DNA from: Leptonema illini DSM 21528
Lineage (GTDB): Bacteria > Spirochaetota > Leptospiria > Leptospirales > Leptonemataceae
Length of the DNA stretch: 64,000 bases
Direction of reading: 5' to 3'
NCBI RefSeq assembly: GCF_000243335.1
Contig: NZ_JH597773.1
Coordinates: 2,407,369 to 2,471,368 of the forward strand
Shown here one piece after another: positions 28,090 through 37,706 of the stretch. The notes below the pieces were generated by a model. That model had not been told where the DNA came from, did not search any database, and saw only the letters and a list, made by a program, of their open reading frames with translations. The translations under genes and the position numbers were made by a program. Each line of letters begins with the position of its first letter. The stretch's first letter is position 1.

Positions 28090-29481
28090 ATGAGCCGCGA
28101 CCTCTTCTCGCCAGCCGCTCCGCTGCCCGAACGCCTTCGCCCCGATCGCATGTCGGATTTTCAGGGACAGTCCGACCTCGTGCAGAGGCTACAGAAGGCC
28201 CCTCTTCATTCCATGATCCTGTACGGTCCGCCTGGCTGCGGCAAGACGACCCTTGCCCGCCTTCTTGCAAGGAATTCGGGCCGTCCCTTTCATCTGCTCT
28301 CAGCGGTGTCGTGTGGTATCAAAGAGGTGCGCGAGATCATCGATAAAGGGCGCCAGGGCGGAGGCGTGATCCTCTTTCTGGACGAGATCCATCGCTTTAA
28401 TAAGAGCCAGCAGGACGCCCTGTTGCATGCCGTCGAAGACGGGTCGGTTCTATTAATCGGCGCCACAACGGAGAATCCATCGTTCGAGGTCATCGGTCCG
28501 CTGCTTTCGCGCTGTCAGGTTTATCGTTTGAAGGCTCTTGATGAAGAGCAGCTTGAGGCCATCCTCGAACGCGGCCTTTCAGAATGCGAACGCGTAGCCG
28601 GACGCCCCATCGATCGCACGCTTTTTCGCGAGCATGTGCGCGAGCCTCTTCTCGAAGCGGCCGGTGGCGATGCGCGCAAGATGCTGCGCTTTCTCGAACT
28701 TCTTGTTGAAGAGGCTCGATCTTCAGAGAGGGCGAGCACTCAGCATGATGACAGTGCAGCGGCAGCCATCGCCATTACCGAAGAGCACGTGAAGTCCGTT
28801 CTTTCCGGCAGGGTGCGGCTCTATGACCGGCAGGGCGAGAACCACTTCGACTATGTGAGCGCCTTCATCAAATCACTTCGCGGATCTGATCCCGATGCAG
28901 CCCTTCTTTATCTGGCCGTTATGATCGAAGGCGGCGAAGATCCGCTTTTCATCGCCCGCCGAATGATCATCTTCGCGTCCGAAGATATCGGCAACGCATC
29001 GCCGACAGCGTTAACCATGGCCGTTTCGACCTTTCAGGCTCTGGAGCGCATCGGTATGCCCGAAGGCCGCATCGTGCTCGGTCAGTGCGCCACCTTTCTC
29101 GCCGCCTCGCCGAAAAGCAACGCCTCGTATGTGGCGATCAACGAGGCCCTTGCGCGGGTAAGCGGCCGACGCATTCCCGTTCCCGATCATCTGCGCAACG
29201 CACCGACGGCGACGCATAGAGCGGAGGGAGCGGGACGTGGTTATCAATATCCTCATGACTTTCCGGGGCACTTCGTCGAAGAGAATTACTTTCCCGAGGG
29301 AGAAAAACGCCAGTTTTACAGGGCCTCACGACAGGGACAGGAGGCCCGTATCGCCGATCGATTGCAGTATCTCTTCCCGGAACGCCGTTATCCGGCAGCG
29401 CCGCAGATGCCGAAAGATCGCCCCTCCAGCTCCGGGGCCGATGCTTCTTCTGCCGACGAGAAATCAGCGGCCGACGAATGA
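28090..29481 (+). CDS. rarA: Replication-associated recombination protein RarA (MgsA)
   Basis: A 463-residue AAA+ ATPase acting at stalled replication forks. Walker [15 protein letters not shown] at about residue 45, Walker [20 protein letters not shown], sensor [20 protein letters not shown] and the C-terminal AS DIGNASP region ([20 protein letters not shown]) identify the family. The last 40 residues are a low-complexity tail rich in Ser, Ala and Asp, beyond the family core. A standalone gene with the macrodomain operon converging on it. Confidence 0.97.
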   Translation: MSRDLFSPAAPLPERLRPDRMSDFQGQSDLVQRLQKAPLHSMILYGPPGCGKTTLARLLARNSGRPFHLLSAVSCGIKEVREIIDKGRQGGGVILFLDEIHRFNKSQQDALLHAVEDGSVLLIGATTENPSFEVIGPLLSRCQVYRLKALDEEQLEAILERGLSECERVAGRPIDRTLFREHVREPLLEAAGGDARKMLRFLELLVEEARSSERASTQHDDSAAAAIAITEEHVKSVLSGRVRLYDRQGENHFDYVSAFIKSLRGSDPDAALLYLAVMIEGGEDPLFIARRMIIFASEDIGNASPTALTMAVSTFQALERIGMPEGRIVLGQCATFLAASPKSNASYVAINEALARVSGRRIPVPDHLRNAPTATHRAEGAGRGYQYPHDFPGHFVEENYFPEGEKRQFYRASRQGQEARIADRLQYLFPERRYPAAPQMPKDRPSSSGADASSADEKSAADE

Positions 29482-29529
29482 GAGGGCATGCGCTTATTGG
29501 AGCGGCCAGGACTGAAAGCTCTGATACGA

Positions 29530-30030
29530 TCAGAGACCCAGCATACTTCTGTACAGGCGTAAGTTCTCGTCGTCGAAACAGCAGAAGATTACATGCAGCG
29601 AATCGGCCGTCGCCAGAAAATCCTGAACGGCCTTCACGGCGATTTGAGCGGCCTCTTCTTTCGGATAACCATAAACGCCCGTGCTGATATTCGGGAAGGC
29701 GACGCTGTGCAGCCCGTTTTCAACGGCAAGCTTGAGCGAGCTTTTATAGCATGATGCAAGAAGAGCGGCCTCGCCCTGCGAACCGCCTCTAAAAATCGGG
29801 CCCACCGTATGAATGACATGCCTGGCCTTGAGACGGTAACCGCCCGTTATACGAGCCTCGCCGGTCGGGCATCCGCCCAGGGTGCGGCATTCCGCCAGAA
29901 GCTCGGGCCCGGCAACTCTATGAATGGCGCCATCCACTCCTCCGCCGCCAAGCAAAGAGCTGTTCGCCGCATTCACGATAGCATCGACGTCAAGCTTCGT
30001 GATATCTCCCTGTAGAACGTCGATCTTCAT
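29530..30030 (-). CDS. Macrodomain protein (ADP-ribose hydrolase type)
   Basis: A 166-residue single macrodomain. Signatures are [40 protein letters not shown], and [20 protein letters not shown]. This is the MacroD/YmdB class, which removes the acetyl group from O-acetyl-ADP-ribose and can deacylate mono-ADP-ribosyl proteins. The start at 30030 overlaps the nadD stop as ATGA, and [11 protein letters not shown] catalytic-loop residues are intact. Last gene of the proA-nadD-macrodomain operon. Confidence 0.95.
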   Translation of the reverse strand: MKIDVLQGDITKLDVDAIVNAANSSLLGGGGVDGAIHRVAGPELLAECRTLGGCPTGEARITGGYRLKARHVIHTVGPIFRGGSQGEAALLASCYKSSLKLAVENGLHSVAFPNISTGVYGYPKEEAAQIAVKAVQDFLATADSLHVIFCCFDDENLRLYRSMLGL

Positions 30031-30713
30031 GCTTCTTCTCTGTACAGGCCGACATGCTTGATGTAGGCGAAGACGGACTGCGGCAGGCATGCCTTCAGCT
30101 GCTCGAATCCGGCGCCCGTAGCGATGGCCTGACGCAGATACGTTGAGGAGCAGGCAGGCGGCTCAAACGGTATCAAATAAACGTTTGCGACGGGAAAGAA
30201 TCCCTGAAGCCGGCGGCGCCAGCTCTGCACCTGCGCATCGTCGATGCCGGCGCGATAAACGACATAGAGCGGAACACGTCCGAGAATCCAATCGGCCTCT
30301 TTCCATTGATCGAAGGATTCGAGGCTATCGGCTCCGATTAGGAGGGCCGTATCTATGCCGTCGTCGAGGCTCTGAAGCGTCTCGGCCGTATAACTCGGGC
30401 CCGGACGACGTAGCTCGGCATCCGAGATAGCGATGCGGGCCTGAAGATCATCCGAAAGGCCCTGCACGGCCAGCTCAAGCATCTTGAGTCGATGCTCTGC
30501 CGGCGCATACTGCCCGGTCCCCTTGAAAGGAGACCGCCCGGCCGGCATGAGCAACACGGAGCGGGCCAGATCATGTTCGATCACATAGCGGATCAGTGCG
30601 AGATGACCGAGATGAACGGGGTTGAACGAACCGCCATAGAGCATGCGGCCCGCCGGCGGCGGAGTCTTCAACGCATCGCCGCCTCGTAGAATCGAAAGAA
30701 GCCTCTCTTTCAT
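30027..30713 (-). CDS. nadD: Nicotinate-nucleotide adenylyltransferase
   Basis: A 228-residue NadD making nicotinic acid adenine dinucleotide in NAD synthesis. The nucleotidyltransferase motif [20 protein letters not shown] (HxGH), [12 protein letters not shown], the [20 protein letters not shown] core and [13 protein letters not shown] (SxTxLR, here SSTYLR) are all present. It overlaps proA by one base and the macrodomain gene by four. The N-terminal 22 residues before the core are a short extension. Confidence 0.96.
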   Translation of the reverse strand: MKERLLSILRGGDALKTPPPAGRMLYGGSFNPVHLGHLALIRYVIEHDLARSVLLMPAGRSPFKGTGQYAPAEHRLKMLELAVQGLSDDLQARIAISDAELRRPGPSYTAETLQSLDDGIDTALLIGADSLESFDQWKEADWILGRVPLYVVYRAGIDDAQVQSWRRRLQGFFPVANVYLIPFEPPACSSTYLRQAIATGAGFEQLKACLPQSVFAYIKHVGLYREEA

Positions 30714-32002
30714 CAGCTTCGGATCTGGCCCTCACCCGACATCACATACGTCGTCGTCGTCAGATCTCGCACGCCCATCGGACCGCGCACATGCAGTCGC
30801 CCGGTGGAGATGCCTACCTCGGCCCCCATGCCCATCTGCCCGCCATCGTGAAAGCGAGTCGAACAGTTCACAAAGACGGCGGCCGAATCGACCATACGCT
30901 CAAAGCTGCGCGCAGATTCAAGGCTCCGCGTCAGGATGGCCTCGGAATGACCACTGCCATATTTATAGATGAAATCTACGGCCTGCTCCAGCGAATCGAC
31001 TATTTTCACAGAAAGGCGTTCGTCCAGATACTCCGATCCGTATTCCAGATCGGCGTCGGTCATTTTTTCAACAGAGGGGTAAATGGCATGGCTGCGCTCG
31101 CATCCGATCAGGCGGGCCCCTCTGAGAGCAAGGCCGGCCAGCAGCTGCTCCGTATAAGGAAAACGCGAATGCACAAGCAGATTCTCGATCGCGTTACAGA
31201 CAGAAGGCCGCTGTAGCTTTGCGTTAGCCGCCACCTCAATGGCCTGATCGAGATCGGCGCTTTCGTCGATAAACATCGTACAGACGCCTTTATCATGCTT
31301 CACGACGGGGATGCGCGTATTCTGCGAAACAAAGCGGATCAGCCCTTCGCCGCCGCGCGGAACGACAAGATCAATACGATCGTCACGCTCCAGCAGAGCA
31401 AGCATGCAGGCACGATCCGTCTCTTCGACGAGCTGCAAAACGCCCGAAGGCAATCCGCATATCTCAATCGCCTCGACGAAAATGCGATAGAGGGCGACAT
31501 TCGAGTGAAAGGCCTCTTTGCCTCCGCGAAGAATGGCCGCATTTCCGCTTTTGATGCAGAGCGCTCCGACGTCGACGGTGACGTTCGGGCGGGATTCATA
31601 CACCGTGAAAACGACGCCAAGCGGAACGCGCTTCTGCACCATCTGCACGCCGCTCACAAGCGTCTGCCCGCGAATCACCTCGCCGACAGGATCGGCAAAG
31701 GCGGCAATCTCGCGCACCGCCTTCGCCATAGCGACGATACGCGGAACGTCAAGGCGCAGACGATCCTTCATCGCCGACGACATGCCCGACGATACGGCCG
31801 CCTCAAGGTCAAGGGCGTTCGCCGTCAGTATGTCCTTCTGCCGCTCATCGGTTTCAAGCAGCTCTGCAAGTTTTATGAGGATGCCATTTCGTGTGGCAGT
31901 GTCGGCCTGACGTATATGGCGAAAGGCATGCCGGGCGTCGGCCGTCAGATCATCGACATACGGCCGGAATGATGCCACCGTTTCGTCGGTCATGGTTTGC
32001 AT
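30713..32002 (-). CDS. proA: Gamma-glutamyl phosphate reductase
   Basis: A 429-residue enzyme reducing gamma-glutamyl phosphate to glutamate semialdehyde for proline synthesis. It has the aldehyde-dehydrogenase-like core: VFTVYESRPNVTVDVGALCI, KSGNAAILRGGKEAFHSN, and the catalytic Cys in RPSVCNAIENLLVH. The C-terminal DGGQMGMGAEVGISTGRLHV is conserved. The start is taken as the ATG at 32002, six bases after AGGAGG. No proB is visible next to it. Confidence 0.96.
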   Translation of the reverse strand: MQTMTDETVASFRPYVDDLTADARHAFRHIRQADTATRNGILIKLAELLETDERQKDILTANALDLEAAVSSGMSSAMKDRLRLDVPRIVAMAKAVREIAAFADPVGEVIRGQTLVSGVQMVQKRVPLGVVFTVYESRPNVTVDVGALCIKSGNAAILRGGKEAFHSNVALYRIFVEAIEICGLPSGVLQLVEETDRACMLALLERDDRIDLVVPRGGEGLIRFVSQNTRIPVVKHDKGVCTMFIDESADLDQAIEVAANAKLQRPSVCNAIENLLVHSRFPYTEQLLAGLALRGARLIGCERSHAIYPSVEKMTDADLEYGSEYLDERLSVKIVDSLEQAVDFIYKYGSGHSEAILTRSLESARSFERMVDSAAVFVNCSTRFHDGGQMGMGAEVGISTGRLHVRGPMGVRDLTTTTYVMSGEGQIRS

Positions 32003-32123
32003 GGTCATCCTCCTGAACCTGAAATAAGACGATTTCTCTATCAGAGCCCGCAACAAAACTGGATCTGATAAAACGAAAACGCCTTATCCCCTGTCCTCTG
32101 CAATGATTTCTGTGTCAACGAGT

Positions 32124-33491
32124 TCAGGATTTAGCCGTCGAGGCCAGCTCCTGTAACTCGCTGTGCACCTGCTGTTCGTCGCGTTCGAAATTGGCCATGA
32201 TGTAGATCCAGATAAGCGAGCACGGAATCCAGAAAAGAATCGAGATCGAAAGCGCCAGGGTGCGATCGGGAATCATGGTCAGGAACAGGGCGCTGATCGC
32301 AGGCCCGAGTCCGCGACCGAGGTCGTCGGTCAGGTTATAGACGGCAAAGACGGCGCTGCGATTGCGCGGCGAGTTCGTATTGATAAGGATGGCGCGCACG
32401 TTTGAGCCCGTCAGACTGATAAGAAAGCCCGTTCCGATATTGAGAACGATAAAGAGCGGCGTATTCACGATAGAATCGGCCTGAAGCAGATACAGCGACG
32501 GAAAGACGCCGAGAAAGGTCGTCACGCCGCAGAAGATCGGCTGTAGCTTTTTATTGCGGTTATACAGCCACTGGCCGATGATGCCGCCGAAAAAAGTGCC
32601 TGCGAAGACGCCGACGGCGGCAAGCGTCACAAGACCGGCCGCCTCGTCTTTCGCAAAGGAGTAGTGACGTTCGTAGTAGTCCATCATAAACGTGAAAAAG
32701 ACGCCCCAGGGAACGGTGCCCGGAATGCCCTGTAAGAAGATACCGAGGTTCGTCTTGCTGCTGAGCACGGCCCGCAGATCCTTCATCGTGAAGCGGTGCG
32801 CTTCCATCGAAAGATCTTCGGCGATGCCTTCAAGCTCCTTCTCTGCTCCGCCACGCACGGGCTCCGGACAGAACAGCCAGTACACAAGGGCGAAGAGAAA
32901 AGACGGAGCGGCCACGACGATGAAGCTCGTCCGCCACCCGTTTATCGGATCGGCCTGGCCGAGAGTGCCGCCCACAAGCTGACCGACGCCGATGCCCAGG
33001 CCCATGGCCAGCGAGAGATAGCCGGCGGCGACGGCACGGTGACGGCTTGTGAAATAATCCCCCAGAACCGAGAAGAGAAGCGGGAATACGCCGCCAAGAC
33101 CGAATCCGGTTAACGTGCGCAGAATGGCGAATTCGGTGAAGGTCGTGGCGAATCCTGAAAGAAGGCACGTGCCCTCGCCCAGCACCAGGGTAAAAAGCAG
33201 AAGGTTCTTGCGCGAATAACGCTGCGACAGATAACCCATGCTGAGCGAAACCGCTCCACCCAGTATGAAGAAGAGAACGGGGATAACGCCGCCCAGATAC
33301 CAGTCGACATCGGCATCGGTATTCAGACCGAGGGAGCGGCCGATATTCTGCAGATTGGGAGCGATCAGGTTTTGATCGGCGAAGAGGAAGAAGGCGATGG
33401 CTGACACCATCCAGAAGGCAAGAATACCCCGCCATCCGTGTTTTTTTAGATCGCCCAGACCGATGTAGTCCAGGGTCGTTTTCTTTTGCAT
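32124..33491 (-). CDS. MFS transporter
   Basis: A 455-residue major facilitator superfamily protein with about twelve membrane segments. The first cytoplasmic loop reads GYLSQRYSRKNLLLFTLVLG, matching the GxLaDrxGrkx motif, and the N-terminal ADQNLIAPNLQNIGRSLG resembles Spinster-like or hexuronate-type transporters. FGLGGVFPLLFSVLGDYFTS is the motif in helix 4. The substrate cannot be read from the sequence. A charged loop separates the halves. Confidence 0.9.
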   Translation of the reverse strand: MQKKTTLDYIGLGDLKKHGWRGILAFWMVSAIAFFLFADQNLIAPNLQNIGRSLGLNTDADVDWYLGGVIPVLFFILGGAVSLSMGYLSQRYSRKNLLLFTLVLGEGTCLLSGFATTFTEFAILRTLTGFGLGGVFPLLFSVLGDYFTSRHRAVAAGYLSLAMGLGIGVGQLVGGTLGQADPINGWRTSFIVVAAPSFLFALVYWLFCPEPVRGGAEKELEGIAEDLSMEAHRFTMKDLRAVLSSKTNLGIFLQGIPGTVPWGVFFTFMMDYYERHYSFAKDEAAGLVTLAAVGVFAGTFFGGIIGQWLYNRNKKLQPIFCGVTTFLGVFPSLYLLQADSIVNTPLFIVLNIGTGFLISLTGSNVRAILINTNSPRNRSAVFAVYNLTDDLGRGLGPAISALFLTMIPDRTLALSISILFWIPCSLIWIYIMANFERDEQQVHSELQELASTAKS

Positions 33492-33779
33492 GAAACCCTC
33501 CGGCTTAGACCGTGCTTTTCTATTTTGATTCTGTCACTATCGACGCATGTTTCGCTGGCGCAAACCTTCAATCAAAGACGCTCACCGGACCGCGCAGTTC
33601 GCGCCGCTTTCAGGGCGTCCGTTACAGGGGCATTTCGAGGAAAACAGGCATCGCGACTGTGAGCAGAAGAGCATGCGCGGTGATCCAGCGCAAGCGTTTT
33701 CCGGGCCGCGGAGGGTACGGCCCCCCGTTGCCACAGAATTCGTCCGACCGGATGCTGGTTAGCAAGAGAGGGCAGAGGC
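33492..33779. other. Intergenic stretch, nothing recognised
   Basis: Between the MFS gene and the interspersed repeat. Short frames exist on both strands but none looks like protein or has a good start. Words such as CCGCGGAGGGTACGG hint at relics of the interspersed repeats. Confidence 0.4.
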
Positions 33780-34165
33780 AGGCAAGATAAAGCCAGGAGA
33801 CCACGGAAACACAGAGAGAATGAACGACGGAGGGAGGTCAGAAGGCGGGAACTGGGTAACAGCAATGCATCATCACTTCTGGTAGCTCACTGCTAAAGAG
33901 ATTTCGGAAAAATCCTTTTGACCGCGAAAAGCGCGAATTACGCGAACCTTGAATACTGGGATCACAGGGACATCCGGTGCAGGCAACAGGTGAAGCGTAA
34001 AGATTCATTTGCTTCAATCCATGCTCTGGTTTTCTTTCGCGCTTTTCGTGTATTTCGCGGTTAACAAATTCTTTCTTTTCTTTCTTCCTGCGTGCCTCCG
34101 TGATTCACCCTCTTATGCCTTTCCTTGAAGCGAAGATAGAGCAGAAGAAACAACCAGTGAGACAC
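33780..34165. repeat. Interspersed intergenic repeat, copy D (long inverted form)
   Basis: The left part (ACCACGGAAACACAGAGAG, then GACCGCGAAAAGCGCGAATT) and right part (TTTCGCGCTTTTCGTGTATT, TTCGCGGTTAACAAATTC, then GCGTGCCTCCGTGATTCACC) are roughly inverted relative to each other. The right part matches copies A and C. The element ends close to the stop of the orphan antitoxin gene and may have removed whatever followed it. Confidence 0.75.
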
Positions 34166-34170
34166 GGAGG

Positions 34171-34422
34171 TTAATAATGGCGGGCTTCACTGAGTTTCTG
34201 TCGGATTCGCTTGAAGACTTCCTCGGTTGGAATTCCTTCTACCTTACCATCTTCAAATTCCTTCCACCGACGTCTGGCTTCTGCAAGCCAGGCTTTTTTA
34301 ACCTCTGGATCCACCTCTTTCATTTCAAGACCGAGCTCGATTGCCAGGATCTCTTTATCTTCCGGGCTGAGTTCGTTCACAATCTGCCGGGCTTCGTCCA
34401 GTGTCCTTGCCATCTTCGCCAC
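34171..34422 (-). CDS. Addiction-module antitoxin-like protein (orphan)
   Basis: An 83-residue protein of the type found as antitoxin partner of RelE/ParE toxins (PF09720-like). It has a predicted helical N-terminus (ARTLDEARQIVNELSPEDKE), the linker ELGLEMKEVDPEVKKAWLAE, and the tail GKVEGIPTEEVFKRIRQKL. In usual modules a small RelE-type toxin gene follows at once; here the gene is followed by an interspersed repeat and no toxin is visible. It may be a solitary antitoxin. Confidence 0.82.
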   Translation of the reverse strand: MAKMARTLDEARQIVNELSPEDKEILAIELGLEMKEVDPEVKKAWLAEARRRWKEFEDGKVEGIPTEEVFKRIRQKLSEARHY

Positions 34423-34694
34423 CTCGTCTCCAATAGAATCATTTTTTCAGCATCTTCGTCCATTCATTTTTCTGAGGCTCTCGCGGCTTCAGCTTCGCCC
34501 ATACCGGGCATTTAACAGGCAACGCGCTGAAACAGGGTCATGGCTGACGACCTTAACTGAGATACTGGAACGTTCTCCGTGTTTGACGCACCAGAGAATA
34601 AAGGGATTAATCCACCGAAAAGACGCCCACACTACCATCCTCTCTCATGAAACGTTTCACCAGTCTGCGGACTTTGCTACTCATCATAAAGCAA
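34423..34694. other. Intergenic region, nothing recognised
   Basis: Between the orphan antitoxin start and the FecR-gene terminator. The promoter of the antitoxin gene should lie in its left part. I see no protein-like frame, tRNA or clear repeat. Confidence 0.4.
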
Positions 34695-34722
34695 AAGAGC
34701 CTGCTCATCACAGGCTCTTATC
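34690..34722 (-). terminator. Intrinsic terminator of the FecR-domain gene
   Basis: On the minus strand AAGAGCCTG pairs with CAGGCTCTT around TGATGAG, followed by TTTGC and further T. It lies just past the stop of the FecR-domain gene. Confidence 0.82.
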
Positions 34723-34728
34723 GATCTA

Positions 34729-35430
34729 TCAAGGCATGTTCTGCTTCTGCTGTTCCATCAGCTCTTTGTTTTTGCGGATCTGCTCGACGACGGTTTCGAA
34801 GCTCTTCTGCTTTTCTTTTTCAAAGCGCTCGAAGATGGCGAAGCGCTGTTTTTCGTAGGCGTCCAGAACGCCCTGCACCAGTTCTTTGCCATCCGATACG
34901 ACCTTGTTGCCGGCCTCGCAATCGACGCTTCGCGAACCGGTCGCATCGCTGACGTTGACGACGCCTTCATCAACAAGCACCGATGATTGTTCGGCATTTG
35001 CATCGACGATGAACTCCGTTCCGCGCACGCCGGCGATGGCCGTCGGAGCATGCACCGTCAGATTCAGGTCTTTGCCCGATTCCTTCGACGCCTTACCAAG
35101 AAGGGTGCCGTTATTGAGGCGCAGGGCCAGCGTCGATCCTTTCTCGTCGCGGGCGATACCCTCGATGACAAGTGAAGAATTGGCGGCCACCTTTACAAGT
35201 ACGCCCGACGAGAGCTGCAGGCTGAGCTCGCCGCCCGCTCCCGTTCTGATCTCGTCTTTCTCCTGGATCAGATCCTTCACCTTTGCCGGCTGCACCTTTC
35301 CGTTTCTAACAAGCGAGGCATCGCCTTTCTTGAAGACGACAAGGGCAAGTTTAACTGGATCGGCCTGTAGAGGCAGGGCGGCAATCATCGCCGCCGACAG
35401 GATAAGCGCCTGCAAGTATTTCATTTTCAT
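34729..35430 (-). CDS. Exported FecR-domain protein
   Basis: A 233-residue exported protein with a signal peptide (MKMKYLQALILSAAMIAALP, cleavage near LQADP). A FecR-type domain covers about residues 50-180: DLIQEKDEIRTGAGGELSLQ, LSSGVLVKVAANSSLVIEG and TAIAGVRGTEFIVDANAEQS are the typical repeats. The C-terminus is a charged coiled-coil-like helix (FERFEKEKQKSFETVVEQIR). In spirochaetes such stand-alone FecR proteins are common and uncharacterised; iron signalling is not implied. Start supported by GAGGAGAG. Confidence 0.88.
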   Translation of the reverse strand: MKMKYLQALILSAAMIAALPLQADPVKLALVVFKKGDASLVRNGKVQPAKVKDLIQEKDEIRTGAGGELSLQLSSGVLVKVAANSSLVIEGIARDEKGSTLALRLNNGTLLGKASKESGKDLNLTVHAPTAIAGVRGTEFIVDANAEQSSVLVDEGVVNVSDATGSRSVDCEAGNKVVSDGKELVQGVLDAYEKQRFAIFERFEKEKQKSFETVVEQIRKNKELMEQQKQNMP

Positions 35431-35598
35431 TTTTCTCTCCTCGTATTGGCTGCCTGTGCAGCGCCTTTCTCTATTCCGGCCATCCACTCGAATGCCGCAA
35501 TTCCTTAGACAGTAAAAACCGGGCAGAGTTCATTACAGACAATCTGAAAAACCGACATCCGCGCTGGCTTTTTTGCGAGTGACTTCTGAAGTCCGACA

Positions 35599-37599
35599 TC
35601 AGAAGTCTTTTGCCAGCCGCTCATACTCATCGAGACATTCGGCATTGGCAAGGGATTCCCGATTCGTCACCGGCCTGCTCTCGAAAATATTGCGCACGGC
35701 AATCTCCACCTTCTTCATATTCCTCGTATAAGGAATCTCTGTCACCGAAAAAATATGATCGGGAACATGACGCGGAGATGCCTTCTCTTTCAGCTCTCGT
35801 TTGATCTTCGTACGCAGCTCATCATCAAGCGTATGCGATCCGCGAAGCGTCACAAAGAGCATCACGCTCACCTCACCTTTCAGCGACGGACCGATCACCA
35901 GGCTATCGGCGATCTCGGGGATGCCGTCGACGACGCGATAGAGATCGGCCGTTCCGATTCTCACCCCTCCCGGATTCAGCGTTGCATCGGATCTTCCCTG
36001 GATGCGGAACCCGCCGCTCTCTGTGCGAATGATAAAATCGCCATGCCGCCATACGCCGGGAAAGGTCTCGAAGTAGGCCGCCTCATAGCGGCTGCCATCT
36101 TCATCGTTCCAGAAGAACAGCGGCTGCGAAGGAAAAGGCTTGCGACAGATCAGCTCGCCTTCTTTTCTCGGTGGCTGCGACAGGCATTCTTCGTTTACGA
36201 CATCGACATCCATTCCAAGGCCGGCGCACTGGATCTCGCCGCGATGCACGGGCAGAAGCGGATTGCCGAGCACAAAGCATCCGTTCAGGTCGGTGCCTCC
36301 GCTGATCGAGCAGAGCTGCACGTCGGATTTAATGCGCCCATAAACGAAATCAAACTGCTCGGGAAGAAGCGGCGATCCCGTCGAAAGGATCGAACGCATA
36401 GACGTCAGATCCAGCCCCGTTAAGTCAAACTCCGATCGTTCGAGGGCGGCAAGATAACCGGCGCTTGTTCCAAAAACGTTAACCCGCGCATCGGCGGCCA
36501 TCTTCCAGAGCACGTTTGCATCGGGCGTAAACGGATGCCCGTCATACAGAACCGGCGTGGCGCCCACAGCGAGCGAAGAAGCCAGCCAGTTCCACATCAT
36601 CCATCCGCATGTAGTGAAGTAGAAGATGCGCTCCTCTGCTTTCAGATCGGTATGCAGCATCAATTCTTTCAGATGATTGAGAAGAACGCCGGGACCCTGC
36701 ACCATACACTTCGGAAGCCCCGTGGTTCCCGACGAATACATGATATATACGGGATGCGAGAACGGCAGACGATGAAAGACAGGAAGATCCTGCTCGGCTA
36801 ACGTCATGGGAATCGTCGCGGGCGTTGGCGCTTCGCCGGTCGATCCGGCCACTGGCTTAGCTGCCGGCACAGGCTCTATAAAGTCGCCGAACGGACTTTC
36901 AGGGTTATCCAGAGACACGACAATCGTGCGCCTCAGATCGGGCAATCCGGCGACGATCTGATCGAGCTCGGATCTTTTATCGACGATGCGTCCCCGGTAG
37001 AGCACGGCATCCGCTGCGAAAAGCAACGTCGGGCGAATCTGCTGAAAGCGATCGAGCACGGCCCGTGCCGCAAAATCCGGAGCGCTGCTTGAAAATACGG
37101 CACCGAGAGAAAGGGCGGCGATCATGATGAGCATCGTCTCGGGTATATTCGGCAGATAGGCGGCGATACGGTCGCCGGGCTGCACACCGGCCGCCTTCAT
37201 GGCAAGCTGCAGACGCCGCACGGTAACGGCGATCTGTGCCGAGCTGAGCTCGCGACGCAGGCCATCCTCGCGATAAAAAAGCATGCGAGTGGTATGGCCG
37301 CGACCTTCACGACAATCGGCCATGATATGACGCATGAGGTTTTCGGCCATGTTGATACGCAGAGAAGGAAAGAAGCGCGTATCCTGAAATTTGCGCGCCG
37401 GCTGAATGGCAGGCTCGACATCGCCTTCGTAGATCAGCTCGGCGAAGTCAAGGAACTCACGCCAGAACTGATCCGTATGATCGACAGACCAGCGATAGAG
37501 CGACGGCCAGTCGTTTATCTGCGGGCTGCGTTTGATGTGCTCGATAAAATGATGAAGTTGCGTTTGCTCTATGTGTTGCGGCTTCCAGAGGATGGTCAT
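35599..37599 (-). CDS. aacS: Acetoacetyl-CoA synthetase
   Basis: A 666-residue acyl-adenylate enzyme activating acetoacetate with ATP and CoA. The AMP-binding P-loop is MYSSGTTGLPKCMVQGPG; YFTTCGWMMWNWLASSLAVG, DLNGCFVLGNPLLPVHRGEI and GRSDATLNPGGVRIGTADLY follow. The N-terminal LYRWSVDHTDQFWREFLDF is the usual entry domain of this subfamily. It would let the cell use acetoacetate or recycle it from polyester breakdown. A 9-bp inverted repeat (35581-35607) covers the stop codon and may mark the transcript end. Confidence 0.95.
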   Translation of the reverse strand: MTILWKPQHIEQTQLHHFIEHIKRSPQINDWPSLYRWSVDHTDQFWREFLDFAELIYEGDVEPAIQPARKFQDTRFFPSLRINMAENLMRHIMADCREGRGHTTRMLFYREDGLRRELSSAQIAVTVRRLQLAMKAAGVQPGDRIAAYLPNIPETMLIMIAALSLGAVFSSSAPDFAARAVLDRFQQIRPTLLFAADAVLYRGRIVDKRSELDQIVAGLPDLRRTIVVSLDNPESPFGDFIEPVPAAKPVAGSTGEAPTPATIPMTLAEQDLPVFHRLPFSHPVYIMYSSGTTGLPKCMVQGPGVLLNHLKELMLHTDLKAEERIFYFTTCGWMMWNWLASSLAVGATPVLYDGHPFTPDANVLWKMAADARVNVFGTSAGYLAALERSEFDLTGLDLTSMRSILSTGSPLLPEQFDFVYGRIKSDVQLCSISGGTDLNGCFVLGNPLLPVHRGEIQCAGLGMDVDVVNEECLSQPPRKEGELICRKPFPSQPLFFWNDEDGSRYEAAYFETFPGVWRHGDFIIRTESGGFRIQGRSDATLNPGGVRIGTADLYRVVDGIPEIADSLVIGPSLKGEVSVMLFVTLRGSHTLDDELRTKIKRELKEKASPRHVPDHIFSVTEIPYTRNMKKVEIAVRNIFESRPVTNRESLANAECLDEYERLAKDF

Positions 37600-37706
37600 G
37601 AACGTCTCCGGAACTCTGCTTACTTACGCGAGTGGACGACGCAAGCAGTTTTTTGAATAGGAGTTCAGGAGAGGTGCACCCGTAGCGTGCACCGTCATCA
37701 ATATGC

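Noticed and set aside
31295..31972. 225-residue plus-strand frame opposite proA
   Set aside because: Antisense shadow of proA, whose motifs are complete.
33512..33790. 92-residue plus-strand frame before the repeat
   Set aside because: Composition is Arg/Ser/Gly-rich as in random GC-rich DNA, no ribosome site, and competing frames on both strands look equally poor.
35581..35607. Terminator for aacS
   Set aside because: A perfect 9-bp inverted repeat covers the stop codon, but on the minus strand no T-run follows at the right distance, so it is mentioned only with the gene.
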